A stretch of 53,570 nucleotides of DNA from an uncultured Bacteroidales bacterium (lineage in GTDB: Bacteria; Bacteroidota; Bacteroidia; Bacteroidales; UBA932): positions 1 to 53,570 of the forward strand of contig CASFPH010000014.1 in the NCBI GenBank assembly GCA_949296645.1. The letters are read 5' to 3'. Positions 42,305 through 51,414 of this stretch are shown piece by piece. The position numbers and the translations under genes were made by a program. The notes beneath the pieces are model-generated. The model did no database searches and was not told where the DNA came from. It worked only from the letters and a program-made list of their open reading frames with translations. Every line of letters begins with the position of its first letter. Position 1 is the first letter of the stretch.

Positions 42305-43699
42305 ATGAAAAACAAGTACATCGATCTGATTGAACAGACTTTTGAATTTCCACAAGATGAATTTTCCGTTGAAGAAGGAGAACTCAAGTTTCACGACATT
42401 CCGATGATGGATTTGATTGAACAGTACGGTACGCCACTCAAAATAACTTATCTGCCCAAGATTTCATCCCAGATCCAGAGGGCGAAGAGAATGTTCAATG
42501 TAGCAATGGCAAAAGTAGACTATAAAGGCGCATACCATTATTGCTACTGTACCAAAAGTTCACATTTTTCATTTGTTCTTGAAGAGGCGCTGAAAAACGA
42601 CATACATATAGAGACATCTTCGGCATTCGACCTGAACCTGATAGAATCCCTGTACAATCAAGGTACAGTAGACAAGAACCTGTACATAATATGCAACGGA
42701 TTCAAGAAACAGTCGTACATAGAGAACATTGCCGGCTTCATAAACAGCGGATGGCACAACACCATACCGGTACTCGACAACATGAGGGAATTCGACGATC
42801 TCGACGCACTTGTAAAAGAACCTACGAGAATCGGCATAAGGATAGCATCCGAAGAAGAACCGAAATTCGAGTTCTACACATCCAGACTTGGCATACGCTA
42901 CAGCGACATAGTTCCTTTCTATGAAGAGAAGGTGAAGAACAGCAAGAAATTCAGCCTCAAGATGCTGCACTTCTTCATAAATACCGGAATAAGGGACAAT
43001 GCTTACTACTGGAACGAACTTTCCAAGTGTGTGGACGTTTACTGTAATCTCCGCGAGATATGTCCGGAACTCGACTCTCTCAACATAGGAGGAGGCTTCC
43101 CTATAAAGAACTCGCTTGCATATGATTTCGACTACGAATACATGGCGGAAGAGGTAATAGCCCACATTAAAAGGATCTGCGAAGGCAGAGGAGTTCCTGA
43201 ACCCAACATATTCACCGAATTCGGAAGTTTCACTGTAGGAGAAAGCGGAGCCACAATCTACCAGATACTCGACATAAAACAACAGAACGACAGAGAAAGA
43301 TGGTACATGATAGACAGCTCGTTCATGACTACGCTGCCGGATACATGGGGAATAAAGCAGAGATTCATACTCCTGCCGATAAATAAATGGAACTCTGAAT
43401 ACCAGAGAGTCTTTCTCGGCGGGCTGACCTGCGACAGTCAGGACTACTACAATGCCGAAGCACATGCCAATGCCATATTTCTTCCTATAATAAAGGACAG
43501 GAACGACCCTTTATACATAGGATTCTTCCATACAGGGGCATATCAGGAATCCATATCCGGATACGGAGGAATACAGCACTGTCTTCAGCCTGCTCCCAAA
43601 CACATCATCGTAGACGTGGATGAAAACGGAGAGTATACCACAAAACTGTTCAGCAAGGAACAGACATACAAATCCATGCTGAAGATATTGGGATACTGA
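42305..43699 (+). CDS. Fold-type III PLP-dependent decarboxylase (arginine-decarboxylase-like)
   Basis: A 464-residue protein of the Orn/DAP/Arg decarboxylase-2 family (alanine-racemase fold). Lys84 in YCTKSSH is the expected PLP lysine. NIGGGFP (about 256-262) binds the phosphate; TEFGSFTVGESG (about 295-306) sits where E-x-G-R contacts PLP; GLTCDSQDYY (about 378-387) has the Cys-Asp-Ser motif of the second subunit's active site. It may make agmatine for polyamines; Bacteroidetes homologues are commonly named arginine decarboxylase. The substrate is not certain: diaminopimelate or carboxynorspermidine are alternatives. It lies 13 bp before the SpoU gene. Confidence 0.82.
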   Translation: MKNKYIDLIEQTFEFPQDEFSVEEGELKFHDIPMMDLIEQYGTPLKITYLPKISSQIQRAKRMFNVAMAKVDYKGAYHYCYCTKSSHFSFVLEEALKNDIHIETSSAFDLNLIESLYNQGTVDKNLYIICNGFKKQSYIENIAGFINSGWHNTIPVLDNMREFDDLDALVKEPTRIGIRIASEEEPKFEFYTSRLGIRYSDIVPFYEEKVKNSKKFSLKMLHFFINTGIRDNAYYWNELSKCVDVYCNLREICPELDSLNIGGGFPIKNSLAYDFDYEYMAEEVIAHIKRICEGRGVPEPNIFTEFGSFTVGESGATIYQILDIKQQNDRERWYMIDSSFMTTLPDTWGIKQRFILLPINKWNSEYQRVFLGGLTCDSQDYYNAEAHANAIFLPIIKDRNDPLYIGFFHTGAYQESISGYGGIQHCLQPAPKHIIVDVDENGEYTTKLFSKEQTYKSMLKILGY

Positions 43700-43712
43700 T
43701 AGAAAACAATCG

Positions 43713-44459
43713 ATGACACTGTCTAAAAACGAAATAAGACTCATACGGTCCCTCTCTTCAAAAAAATACAGGGAAAAAGAGGGACTTTTCATTGTCGAAG
43801 GCGAAAAGCTCGTGGATGAGGCAACAAGATCGGGATTCACCATCGAAAAGACTATTTTCCGCAATGACATAGGCGATGCTGAAATGGCAAAAATCAGCCT
43901 GCTTTCCACACCGTCCCCGGTAATGGCAATACTCCGCATACCGGAACATATGAAGAAAACGAATACCGCAAATAATGGAGACATAAGGGGAGACATAAGG
44001 ACAGACAGGCTTTCCATCGCACTTGACGGGGTAAGGGATCCCGGGAACATGGGTACAATAATAAGACTCTCTGACTGGTTCGGTATAGACGCCCTGTATC
44101 TGTCAGAAGACTGTGTCGATATCTTCAATCCCAAGGTCATACAGGCCACAATGGGTGCTATATTCAGAGTAAGGATGATTTATACCGACTTGAAACAATT
44201 ATGTTCCAGATACGCTTCTGCAGGCTCGCCGGTATACGGGACATTTCTTGACGGGGAGAACATATATAAAGGGGAACTTTCTGAAAACGGTCTTATAATA
44301 ATGGGTAACGAAGGGGACGGAATCAGTCCAGAAATAGCCGGACTTGTGGACAGGCGTCTTTTCATTCCCCCATATCCGGAAAACTCTACCGGTTCGGAAT
44401 CCCTGAACGTGGCCACGGCAACAGCCGTAATATGTTCGGAATTCAGACGCAGAATATAA
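43713..44459 (+). CDS. SpoU/TrmH-family RNA 2'-O-methyltransferase
   Basis: A 248-residue RNA ribose methyltransferase with a trefoil-knot fold. The N-terminal substrate-binding domain (about 1-80: RSLSSKKYREKEGLFIVEGEKLVDEA) is of the RlmB/TsnR kind. SpoU motifs are LDGVRDPGNMGTIIRLSDWFG (motif 1, about 108-128), IMGNEGDGIS (motif 2) and PENSTGSESLNVATATAVI (motif 3). Target RNA and position are unknown. Translation probably couples to the decarboxylase gene upstream. Confidence 0.9.
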   Translation: MTLSKNEIRLIRSLSSKKYREKEGLFIVEGEKLVDEATRSGFTIEKTIFRNDIGDAEMAKISLLSTPSPVMAILRIPEHMKKTNTANNGDIRGDIRTDRLSIALDGVRDPGNMGTIIRLSDWFGIDALYLSEDCVDIFNPKVIQATMGAIFRVRMIYTDLKQLCSRYASAGSPVYGTFLDGENIYKGELSENGLIIMGNEGDGISPEIAGLVDRRLFIPPYPENSTGSESLNVATATAVICSEFRRRI

Positions 44460-44472
44460 GAGCTGCAATTCT

Positions 44473-44505
44473 TTTTGCTTAATTGGTGCAAACTGCTTAT
44501 CTTTG
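44473..44505 (+). promoter_or_regulatory. Promoter of carAB
   Basis: TTTTG (44473-44477), 20 bases, then TATCTTTG (44498-44505) matches the Bacteroidetes consensus well. It lies 27 bases before the carA ATG and just past the methyltransferase stop codon. Confidence 0.7.
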
Positions 44506-44532
44506 TTCAATTTATAAAACAAAGAAAAATCG

Positions 44533-45606
44533 ATGCAACCACAAAAAAAAGCGACCCTTTATCTGGAAAACGGCCTTGAATTTCAGGGCTATTCTTTTGG
44601 ATATGAAAGACCTGCCGACGGAGAAGTTGTATTCAGCACATCAATGGTGGGCTATCCCGAAAGTCTTACGGACCCGTCGTACTCAGGTCAGATTCTATGT
44701 GTAACCTACCCTATCATCGGCAACTACGGAGTTCCGGAAAATTCATGCACGAATTTGATATCGTCTTTTTACGAATCCGAAAAGATATGGGTAAGGGCTC
44801 TTGTCATTTCGGATTATTCTTTCAATTACAGTCACTGGAATGCAAAAAAGAGCCTTGACGAATGGCTGAAGGAAAACAGAATTCCAGGAATATACGGTAT
44901 CGATACGAGGGAACTCACCAAAGTCCTGAGAGAAAGCGGATCGATGCTGGGCGCGATAGTTCCGGAAGGGTTCACGAAACCTGAAAGGATAGACGACCCG
45001 AATCAGGAAAATCAGGTCGCGGTAGTAAGTTGCAAGGAAATAATCAAATACGGATCTGGGGACAAGAAAGTGGTGCTTGTGGATTGCGGAGTTAAGCATA
45101 ATATATTAAGATGTCTTGTAAACCGCGGTGTGGAAGTAACCAGGGTCCCATGGGACTATGACTTCAACACTCTGGAATACGACGGTCTCTTCATTTCAAA
45201 CGGTCCAGGCAACCCGGAATTGTGCGGCGCTGCAGTAGAACATATCAAAAAAGCCATGGAAGGCGATAAACCGATATTCGGCATATGCATGGGCAACCAG
45301 CTTCTTTCAAAAGCCGGAGGAGCAAAGACATTCAAGCTGAAATATGGACACAGGAGTCATAACCAGCCTGTAAGGATGGTAGGCACCAACAAATGTTTCA
45401 TAACTTCACAGAATCACGGATTTGCAGTCGACGGAGACACCCTCGGCCCAGAATGGGAACCGCTTTTCATAAACATGAACGACGGTACAAACGAAGGCAT
45501 AAGACACAAGACAAAACCGTTTTTCTCGGCACAGTTCCATCCAGAAGCGTCAAGCGGCCCGACAGACACCGAATTCCTGTTCGACGAATTCATCAAACTT
45601 CTTTAA
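44533..45606 (+). CDS. carA: Carbamoyl-phosphate synthase small subunit
   Basis: The glutamine amidotransferase subunit that passes ammonia to CarB for carbamoyl phosphate (pyrimidine and arginine synthesis). The 357-residue protein has the N-terminal CPSase domain (FSTSMVGYPESLTDPSYSGQI) and the class I amidotransferase domain with the nucleophile Cys252 in GICMGNQ, plus QNHGFAV and QFHPEAS with the catalytic His-Glu pair. CarA proteins commonly have Leu where Met occurs in GICMGN. It starts a three-gene unit with carB and a glycosylase-like gene. Confidence 0.95.
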   Translation: MQPQKKATLYLENGLEFQGYSFGYERPADGEVVFSTSMVGYPESLTDPSYSGQILCVTYPIIGNYGVPENSCTNLISSFYESEKIWVRALVISDYSFNYSHWNAKKSLDEWLKENRIPGIYGIDTRELTKVLRESGSMLGAIVPEGFTKPERIDDPNQENQVAVVSCKEIIKYGSGDKKVVLVDCGVKHNILRCLVNRGVEVTRVPWDYDFNTLEYDGLFISNGPGNPELCGAAVEHIKKAMEGDKPIFGICMGNQLLSKAGGAKTFKLKYGHRSHNQPVRMVGTNKCFITSQNHGFAVDGDTLGPEWEPLFINMNDGTNEGIRHKTKPFFSAQFHPEASSGPTDTEFLFDEFIKLL

Positions 45607-45632
45607 TAACTTTTTTAGCACTTATATAAAAA

Positions 45633-48600
45633 ATGAACAGCAATATATACGACGGCATACATAAAGTTCTGCTATTAGGTTCAGGAGCACTGAAAATAGG
45701 AGAAGCAGGTGAATTCGACTACTCCGGATCTCAGGCACTGAAGGCCATGAAGGAAGAAGGAATAGAAACGATACTCATAAACCCGAACATTGCAACCGTC
45801 CAGACATCGGAAGGTGTTGCAGACAAAATCTATTTCCTTCCGGTTACGCCGCATTTTGTTGAAGAAGTAATCAAAAAGGAAAAACCTGACGGTATTCTCC
45901 TCGCATTCGGAGGCCAGACCGCGCTCAACTGTGGTGTCGCCCTCTACAAGGCAGGCATTCTGGACAAATATAATCTCAGAGTACTTGGGACTCCTATCCA
46001 GGCCATAATAGACACGGAAGACAGGGAACTTTTTGTCAAGAAGCTGGATGAAATAGGCGTAAAGACTATCAAGAGCCATGCCGTAGAAAACATATCCGAT
46101 GCTCTTGCAGCAGCAGAAGAATTGGGATACCCTGTAATAATCAGGGCAGCTTATGCACTCGGAGGTCTTGGAAGCGGATTCTGTGAAAACAGAACGGAAC
46201 TTGAAACCCTTGCCGAAAAGGCATTCTCGTACTCACCCCAGGTTCTTGTGGAAAAATCCTTAAAGGGCTGGAAAGAAATCGAATACGAAGTCGTCAGGGA
46301 CAGATTCGACAACTGCATCACCGTATGTAACATGGAAAATTTCGATCCTCTCGGAATTCATACCGGTGAAAGTATTGTCGTCGCTCCGTCACAGACCCTG
46401 ACAAACAGGGAATACCATCTGCTCAGGGAACTTGCCATAAAAATAGTAAGACATATAGGCATCGTAGGTGAATGCAATGTGCAGTACGCATTCGACACGA
46501 AATCGGAAGAATACAGAGTCATAGAGGTCAATGCAAGATTAAGCCGTTCTTCCGCCCTTGCATCAAAGGCAACAGGCTATCCACTTGCTTTTGTGGCTGC
46601 GAAACTCGGACTTGGATACGGTCTGTTCGACCTGAAGAATTCAGTGACAAGGACAACCCCGGCATTTTTCGAACCGGCCCTCGATTATATTGTATGCAAG
46701 ATTCCACGCTGGGATCTGTCGAAATTCCATGGAGTATCGAGGGAAATCGGCAGCAGCATGAAAAGTGTCGGAGAAGTCATGGCAATAGGCCGCAGTTTCG
46801 AGGAAGCCATCCAGAAAGGATTGAGGATGATAGGCCAGGGAGCACATGGCTTTGTGGCAAACAAGGAAATAAATGTTCCTGACATTGACAAGGCACTGCG
46901 CGAACCTACCGACAACAGGATATTCGTCATATCCAAGGCTCTCAGAAAAGGATACACCGTAGACCAGATCCACGAACTGACCAAAATAGACAAATGGTTC
47001 CTTGAAAAACTTCACAATATAGTAAGTACAGCCGACGAGCTCGAACAGTACGGCACATGCGAGGAACTGCCTGACGAACTTCTCAGACTTGCAAAATCAA
47101 GAGGTTTCTCCGACTTCCAGATAGGAAGACTCCTGTTCAAGGACCGGATAGATGTAGACGAAGCGAAGGATATTGTAAGGAATTACAGGAAATCCAAAGG
47201 AATAGTTCCGGTTGTCAAACAGATAGACACTCTTGCAGCGGAATTCCCTGCACAGACGAATTATCTATACCTGACATACAACGGTACGACGAACGATGTC
47301 ACGTACATGGGAGACCGCAAGTCCATAATAGTCCTCGGTTCCGGAGCATATCGTATAGGAAGTTCGGTGGAGTTCGACTGGTGCAGTGTAAACGCCCTGC
47401 AGACAATCAGAAAATCAGGATGGAGAGGAGTAATGATAAACTACAATCCTGAAACCGTATCTACAGACTACGACATGTGCGACAGACTCTATTTCGACGA
47501 ACTCACGTTCGAAAGAGTCATGGACATATACGAACTTGAAAATCCACACGGGGTTATCGTTTCCGTGGGAGGACAGATTCCTAATAATCTGGCTCTCAAG
47601 CTCGACAGCGCCGGAGTAAATCTGCTCGGGACATCCGCCACTTCCATAGACAACGCGGAAGACAGGCACAAGTTCTCATCAATGCTCGACAAGCTTGAAA
47701 TAGACCAGCCGAGATGGAGGGAACTTACCACAATGAACGACGTCTACGACTTCGTGGACCAGGTAGGTTTCCCGGTACTCGTACGCCCTTCATATGTGCT
47801 TTCGGGAGCCGCAATGAATGTATGCTCCAATAAGGTTGAACTGGAACAGTTCCTGCAGCTTGCCGCAAACGTCTCGAAAAAACATCCGGTAGTGGTAAGC
47901 GAATTCATCCAGCACGCAAAGGAAATAGAATTCGACGCAGTGGCAGACAGGGGCAACGTGATAGCCTATGCGATTTCTGAACATATAGAATTCGCTGGTG
48001 TACATTCCGGTGACGCTACAATACAGTTCCCGCCGCAGAAACTGTATGTGGAGACTGCAAGAAGAATAAAGAAAATAGCAAGGAAAATAGCTGAAGCGCT
48101 CAGTATTTCAGGTCCTTTCAACATCCAGTTCCTGGCCAAGGAGAACGACATCAAGGTTATAGAATGTAACCTCAGGGCATCGAGAAGTTTTCCTTTCGTA
48201 TCGAAAGTTCTCAAGATAAATTTCATAGAACTTGCCACCAGGATAATGACGGGAGAAGAAGTGACACCTCCGAACAAAAGCGCATTCGACCTCGACTATG
48301 TAGGCGTGAAGGCATCGCAATTCTCGTTCTCAAGGCTTCAGAAAGCTGACCCTGTACTCGGAGTAGACATGGCCTCGACAGGAGAAGTGGGATGTATAGG
48401 AGACGACAGCAACGAAGCGATTCTGAAATCCATGCTTTCAGTGGGTTACACCATCCCGAAAAAGAACGTTCTCCTGTCTACCGGAGATGCAAAACAGAAA
48501 GCGGAAATGCTCTCTACCTGCAGGATGCTTGTCGGAAAAGGGTACAACCTCTACGCAACTGACGGCACATACAGATTCCTCGTTGAGAACAATGTTCCGG

Positions 48601-48863
48601 CCACAAGAGTGTTCTGGCCAAGCGAAGCCGGAGAAACTCAGGCCCTGACAATGTTACAGGACAGGAAGATAGATCTCGTCATCAATATACCGAAGAATCT
48701 GACTCAGATCGAGCTGGACAACGGATATAAGGTAAGGCGTGCAGCCGTGGATTTCAATATACCGATAATAACCAACACACGTCTGGCATCGGCGTTCATA
48801 AATGCATTCTGCACCATACCTGTAGAGAACATACAGATAAAGAGCTGGGATGAATACAAATAG
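45633..48863 (+). CDS. carB: Carbamoyl-phosphate synthase large subunit
   Basis: The ATP-dependent synthase of 1076 residues, a full-length protein. Two homologous ATP-grasp halves are visible: the first with [21 protein letters not shown] and the [15 protein letters not shown] segment, the second from about residue 565 with [22 protein letters not shown] and [12 protein letters not shown]. Each has its VLVRPSY- or VIIRAAY-type ATP-binding segment and an [14 protein letters not shown]- or [14 protein letters not shown]-type metal site. The last about 130 residues form the methylglyoxal-synthase-like allosteric domain ([33 protein letters not shown]). Confidence 0.96.
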   Translation: MNSNIYDGIHKVLLLGSGALKIGEAGEFDYSGSQALKAMKEEGIETILINPNIATVQTSEGVADKIYFLPVTPHFVEEVIKKEKPDGILLAFGGQTALNCGVALYKAGILDKYNLRVLGTPIQAIIDTEDRELFVKKLDEIGVKTIKSHAVENISDALAAAEELGYPVIIRAAYALGGLGSGFCENRTELETLAEKAFSYSPQVLVEKSLKGWKEIEYEVVRDRFDNCITVCNMENFDPLGIHTGESIVVAPSQTLTNREYHLLRELAIKIVRHIGIVGECNVQYAFDTKSEEYRVIEVNARLSRSSALASKATGYPLAFVAAKLGLGYGLFDLKNSVTRTTPAFFEPALDYIVCKIPRWDLSKFHGVSREIGSSMKSVGEVMAIGRSFEEAIQKGLRMIGQGAHGFVANKEINVPDIDKALREPTDNRIFVISKALRKGYTVDQIHELTKIDKWFLEKLHNIVSTADELEQYGTCEELPDELLRLAKSRGFSDFQIGRLLFKDRIDVDEAKDIVRNYRKSKGIVPVVKQIDTLAAEFPAQTNYLYLTYNGTTNDVTYMGDRKSIIVLGSGAYRIGSSVEFDWCSVNALQTIRKSGWRGVMINYNPETVSTDYDMCDRLYFDELTFERVMDIYELENPHGVIVSVGGQIPNNLALKLDSAGVNLLGTSATSIDNAEDRHKFSSMLDKLEIDQPRWRELTTMNDVYDFVDQVGFPVLVRPSYVLSGAAMNVCSNKVELEQFLQLAANVSKKHPVVVSEFIQHAKEIEFDAVADRGNVIAYAISEHIEFAGVHSGDATIQFPPQKLYVETARRIKKIARKIAEALSISGPFNIQFLAKENDIKVIECNLRASRSFPFVSKVLKINFIELATRIMTGEEVTPPNKSAFDLDYVGVKASQFSFSRLQKADPVLGVDMASTGEVGCIGDDSNEAILKSMLSVGYTIPKKNVLLSTGDAKQKAEMLSTCRMLVGKGYNLYATDGTYRFLVENNVPATRVFWPSEAGETQALTMLQDRKIDLVINIPKNLTQIELDNGYKVRRAAVDFNIPIITNTRLASAFINAFCTIPVENIQIKSWDEYK

Positions 48864-48866
48864 AGG

Positions 48867-49445
48867 ATGATAGAAAAACATCCGTTAAAGCCGTTTCTTC
48901 CCGAGAATGCTTCGATACTGATGTTGGGAAGTTTTCCGCCTCCGCAGGCAAGGTGGTCGATGGACTTTTTCTATCCGAATTTCACGAACGACATGTGGCG
49001 CATATTCGGATCCGTATTTTTCGGAAATCCGGAATATTTCATCACCTCAGGCGACAGAGAAAAAAGAAGAATATTCGACAAAGACAGGATATCGGCTTTC
49101 TGCAGTGAAAAGGGGATTGCATTGTATGATTCGGCTTCGGAAGTAATAAGACAGAAGGAAAACGCTTCGGACAAATACCTTCAGGTCGTAAGGGAAACCG
49201 ACATAAGTACGCTTCTGGAAATGCTTCCGAAGTGCAGGACAATAGTTGCAACCGGAGACAAAGCTGCTGAAATAATATCACGACAGATCGGATGCAGTAA
49301 ACCTTCACCGGGAGAAAAAGTCGTGGCTGACTTCTGCGGACGCAGATTGCATTTCTACAGGATGCCGTCTTCTTCAAGGGCCTACCCCCTTCCTTTGACT
49401 GCAAAAGCGGAAATATACCGCAGAATGTTTTCAGAAGAAATATAA
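48867..49445 (+). CDS. Uracil-DNA-glycosylase-superfamily protein (hypoxanthine-DNA-glycosylase-like)
   Basis: A 192-residue protein resembling family 6 glycosylases of the UDG fold. ILMLGSFPPPQARWSMDFFYPNFTNDMWRIFG (about 17-48) matches the first active-site loop and the FYY-x-P-x-N-x-FW type segment, and MPSSSRAYPLP (about 169-179) sits where the family has its LPSTSPA-type loop. It would remove deaminated bases from DNA. It starts 3 bp after carB with an AGAGG ribosome-binding sequence, so the unit carA-carB-glycosylase is translationally linked; a functional reason is not apparent. Confidence 0.78.
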   Translation: MIEKHPLKPFLPENASILMLGSFPPPQARWSMDFFYPNFTNDMWRIFGSVFFGNPEYFITSGDREKRRIFDKDRISAFCSEKGIALYDSASEVIRQKENASDKYLQVVRETDISTLLEMLPKCRTIVATGDKAAEIISRQIGCSKPSPGEKVVADFCGRRLHFYRMPSSSRAYPLPLTAKAEIYRRMFSEEI

Positions 49446-49488
49446 AAAACGTGCCGTATCAAAATCAAAAGTTATGATACGGCACGTT
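49444..49488 (-). terminator. Terminator of the S9 peptidase gene
   Basis: A perfect 13-bp stem (49448-49460 with 49476-49488) is followed on the minus strand by a run of T (49444-49449). It lies between the converging glycosylase and peptidase genes and clearly fits the peptidase transcript. Confidence 0.85.
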
Positions 49489-49498
49489 GAATTATCTA

Positions 49499-50587
49499 TC
49501 AGTTGAACCTGTAAGCCGCCTTCCTCAAATCCGATGCTGATTTGAACGGCTTGTTAGGTTTCAGATACTTTTCAAGGAATTTGTATACGGTAAACCTTAT
49601 GTCGGTAGCTTCTTTAGTGTCCACCCGGTCAAAAGCATGTCCTCCGGCCCCGTTTTCAAAAATCTTGTACTCGAACTTCTTTCCATCCGCCTTAAGACCC
49701 TTTATGAGATGTTCCACTTCCAGAACGTCCACATCATCATCATTTGTAGTGGAATATACCAGCAAAGGTGTCTTGAGTTTATGCGTATTCCATGCCGGAG
49801 AACGTTTCTTGTATTCCTTCACATTTTCGGAAACGGTAGCTCCGAGATGATAGTTTGCAGAGAAAAGATCCCTGTAACTGTCAGTCGCGATGCCCATTCT
49901 TGATATGAGATCAGAGACAGGCACACCGGCATAACCGCACTTGTACGCATCCGGATATTCGAAGAGATTCATAAGGGTTATCATACCGCCATGGCTCCAT
50001 CCCATGATCCCTACCCTGTCCTTGTCAACTATGGAATAATTCTCTATCATATAATCGCGGCCTGCCTTTACATCGGCATTTTCAAGTCCACCGTAATCTA
50101 TGGCACGATATGTACCGGAACCGTAACCCGTGCTGCCCCTGTACTCGGTAGCCACGACTATATATTCCTGGGCTATCAGCTCACGGATTATATGAGCATA
50201 ATAGGTGGACATGTCGGCGTGTACTCCGCTGTGAGGAAATACGATAAGAGGATACTTCTTACCAGGATCCACTGATTTGGGAATAAACACGTAATTCCAG
50301 AACTTATACGGATTGTTGTAACCCCTCGATGTAGGACTTCCCTGCCTGGCCTTCGGTTCACCGGTAATATAAACCTTGTCTACATAAGCAATATCACCTA
50401 CTTTCTCATACCAGAGCACGTCGTCTATCTTCTTCATCAGCATATCATAGGTATGCTGCATATCGCTGTTGTAATTTTTAAGTGAAGAAAGCTCCTTCAT
50501 GATCTGGTCATAATTCTGCGCCTGAAGCGGGCACAGTACCGCTGCCGACAAGAAAGCCGCAGCAAATAATGTGAATAAGTTTTTCAT
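49499..50587 (-). CDS. Secreted prolyl-oligopeptidase-family (S9) serine hydrolase
   Basis: A 362-residue secreted alpha/beta hydrolase. The signal peptide ends near residue 23 (LQAQNYD). The catalytic triad is visible: Ser198 in GWSHGG, an Asp in TTNDDDVD (283-285), and His317 in GGHAFDR. The N-terminal part is short, with no beta-propeller domain, so this is a small dipeptidyl-peptidase- or acylaminoacyl-type hydrolase. The EYRGSTGYG segment (about 148-156) is typical of S9 enzymes. It follows the truncated SusD gene by 43 bp and was probably its operon partner, hinting at a peptide-using locus now disrupted by the inserted element. Confidence 0.88.
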   Translation of the reverse strand: MKNLFTLFAAAFLSAAVLCPLQAQNYDQIMKELSSLKNYNSDMQHTYDMLMKKIDDVLWYEKVGDIAYVDKVYITGEPKARQGSPTSRGYNNPYKFWNYVFIPKSVDPGKKYPLIVFPHSGVHADMSTYYAHIIRELIAQEYIVVATEYRGSTGYGSGTYRAIDYGGLENADVKAGRDYMIENYSIVDKDRVGIMGWSHGGMITLMNLFEYPDAYKCGYAGVPVSDLISRMGIATDSYRDLFSANYHLGATVSENVKEYKKRSPAWNTHKLKTPLLVYSTTNDDDVDVLEVEHLIKGLKADGKKFEYKIFENGAGGHAFDRVDTKEATDIRFTVYKFLEKYLKPNKPFKSASDLRKAAYRFN

Positions 50588-50630
50588 AATATGATTCGGT
50601 TAAATAACGATTTTTACAAATTTTCCAATA

Positions 50631-51209
50631 TCAATCCCAGCCATCATTCTGTTGCTTGGCTATCACAGGATTCGAGTTTATTTCATTCTGAGGTATAGGA
50701 AAGATGAATCTTCTGTCATCCGAAGGAATTTCAGCAATGGTGAACAGTTCATTCCTTACCGAACCCGAAGCTGCCACATAGTCTGAAGACACCACGTTTC
50801 CGATATCTATCTTGGCCGGTATGCCTGATTTACCGGAAGAAACCGTGACTGCAAAAACAGGATCCGTACTCAACCTGTGTATATCGTACCATCTTTTTCC
50901 TTCACACAACAATTCGATACGTCTTTCATTCAGCACCGACTGCACAAGAGCCACGCCGTCGGCGAACGACGATTTGACATATCTCTTCGCCTCGTCTTTT
51001 ACGGCACGGTTCCTTACCCTGTTCAGAAGCGAAACCGACAGATCTGTAACACCGTTGACCCTGGCTTCAGCCTCCGCATAATTGAGAAGTACTTCAGCAT
51101 ATCTTATTATAGGAGCCCAGTCATCCATATCGACAAAATTAGGATATTTTAAGTAAAAATAATAGGATAAACCGCAGAATAAAGCGAATTTGAGTATTCT
51201 CGCTGACAG
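50631..51209 (-). pseudogene. SusD/RagB-family lipoprotein, C-terminal fragment only
   Basis: Only the last third of a SusD protein remains. The open frame (stop-to-stop, first codon at 51209) reads LKYPNF, then DDWAPIIRYAEVLLNYAEAEAR, VLNERRIELLCEGKRWYDIHRL and IFPIPQNEIN, which is the conserved C-terminal part of SusD. The N-terminal two thirds, including the lipoprotein signal, are missing, and the homology fades before about 51160-51210, where the inserted element begins. The expected SusC partner is absent from this side. This is a true break by insertion rather than a window edge, since 2.4 kb of foreign DNA follows. The stub could still be transcribed. Confidence 0.85.
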
Positions 51210-51391
51210 TCAGAGAGTTTGGCTTCAAGTGGCACAGAACGGCATAAGGTCGGGAAAACGGATTTAGGAAGATTGCAGCAGCAGATGCACTTCCAAACCA
51301 TTACCCGACACAAAATTCACATTTAACGCTAACAGGCTCTATTTCTGCGTTCTGCGTAGGTTTACATTCTGCCTTTACAACTCCCATAAAC
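51210..51391. other. Element end with no gene
   Basis: The stretch between the SusD stub and the integrase promoter has no coding frame. It probably contains the attachment site and arm-type integrase sites of the element. I can see no convincing direct or inverted repeat pair by eye. Confidence 0.4.
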
Positions 51392-51399
51392 TAATTTTG
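51392..51399 (+). promoter_or_regulatory. -7 box (TAATTTTG) of the integrase gene
   Basis: A perfect TAnnTTTG match lies 15 bases upstream of the ATG at 51415, so the integrase transcript would have a very short leader. Confidence 0.55.
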
Positions 51400-51414
51400 C
51401 ACCAAACAAAAAGA

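Noticed and set aside
42569-43465. 298-codon minus-strand open frame
   Set aside because: It is antisense to the PLP decarboxylase gene, whose motifs are clear, and it has no homology of its own.
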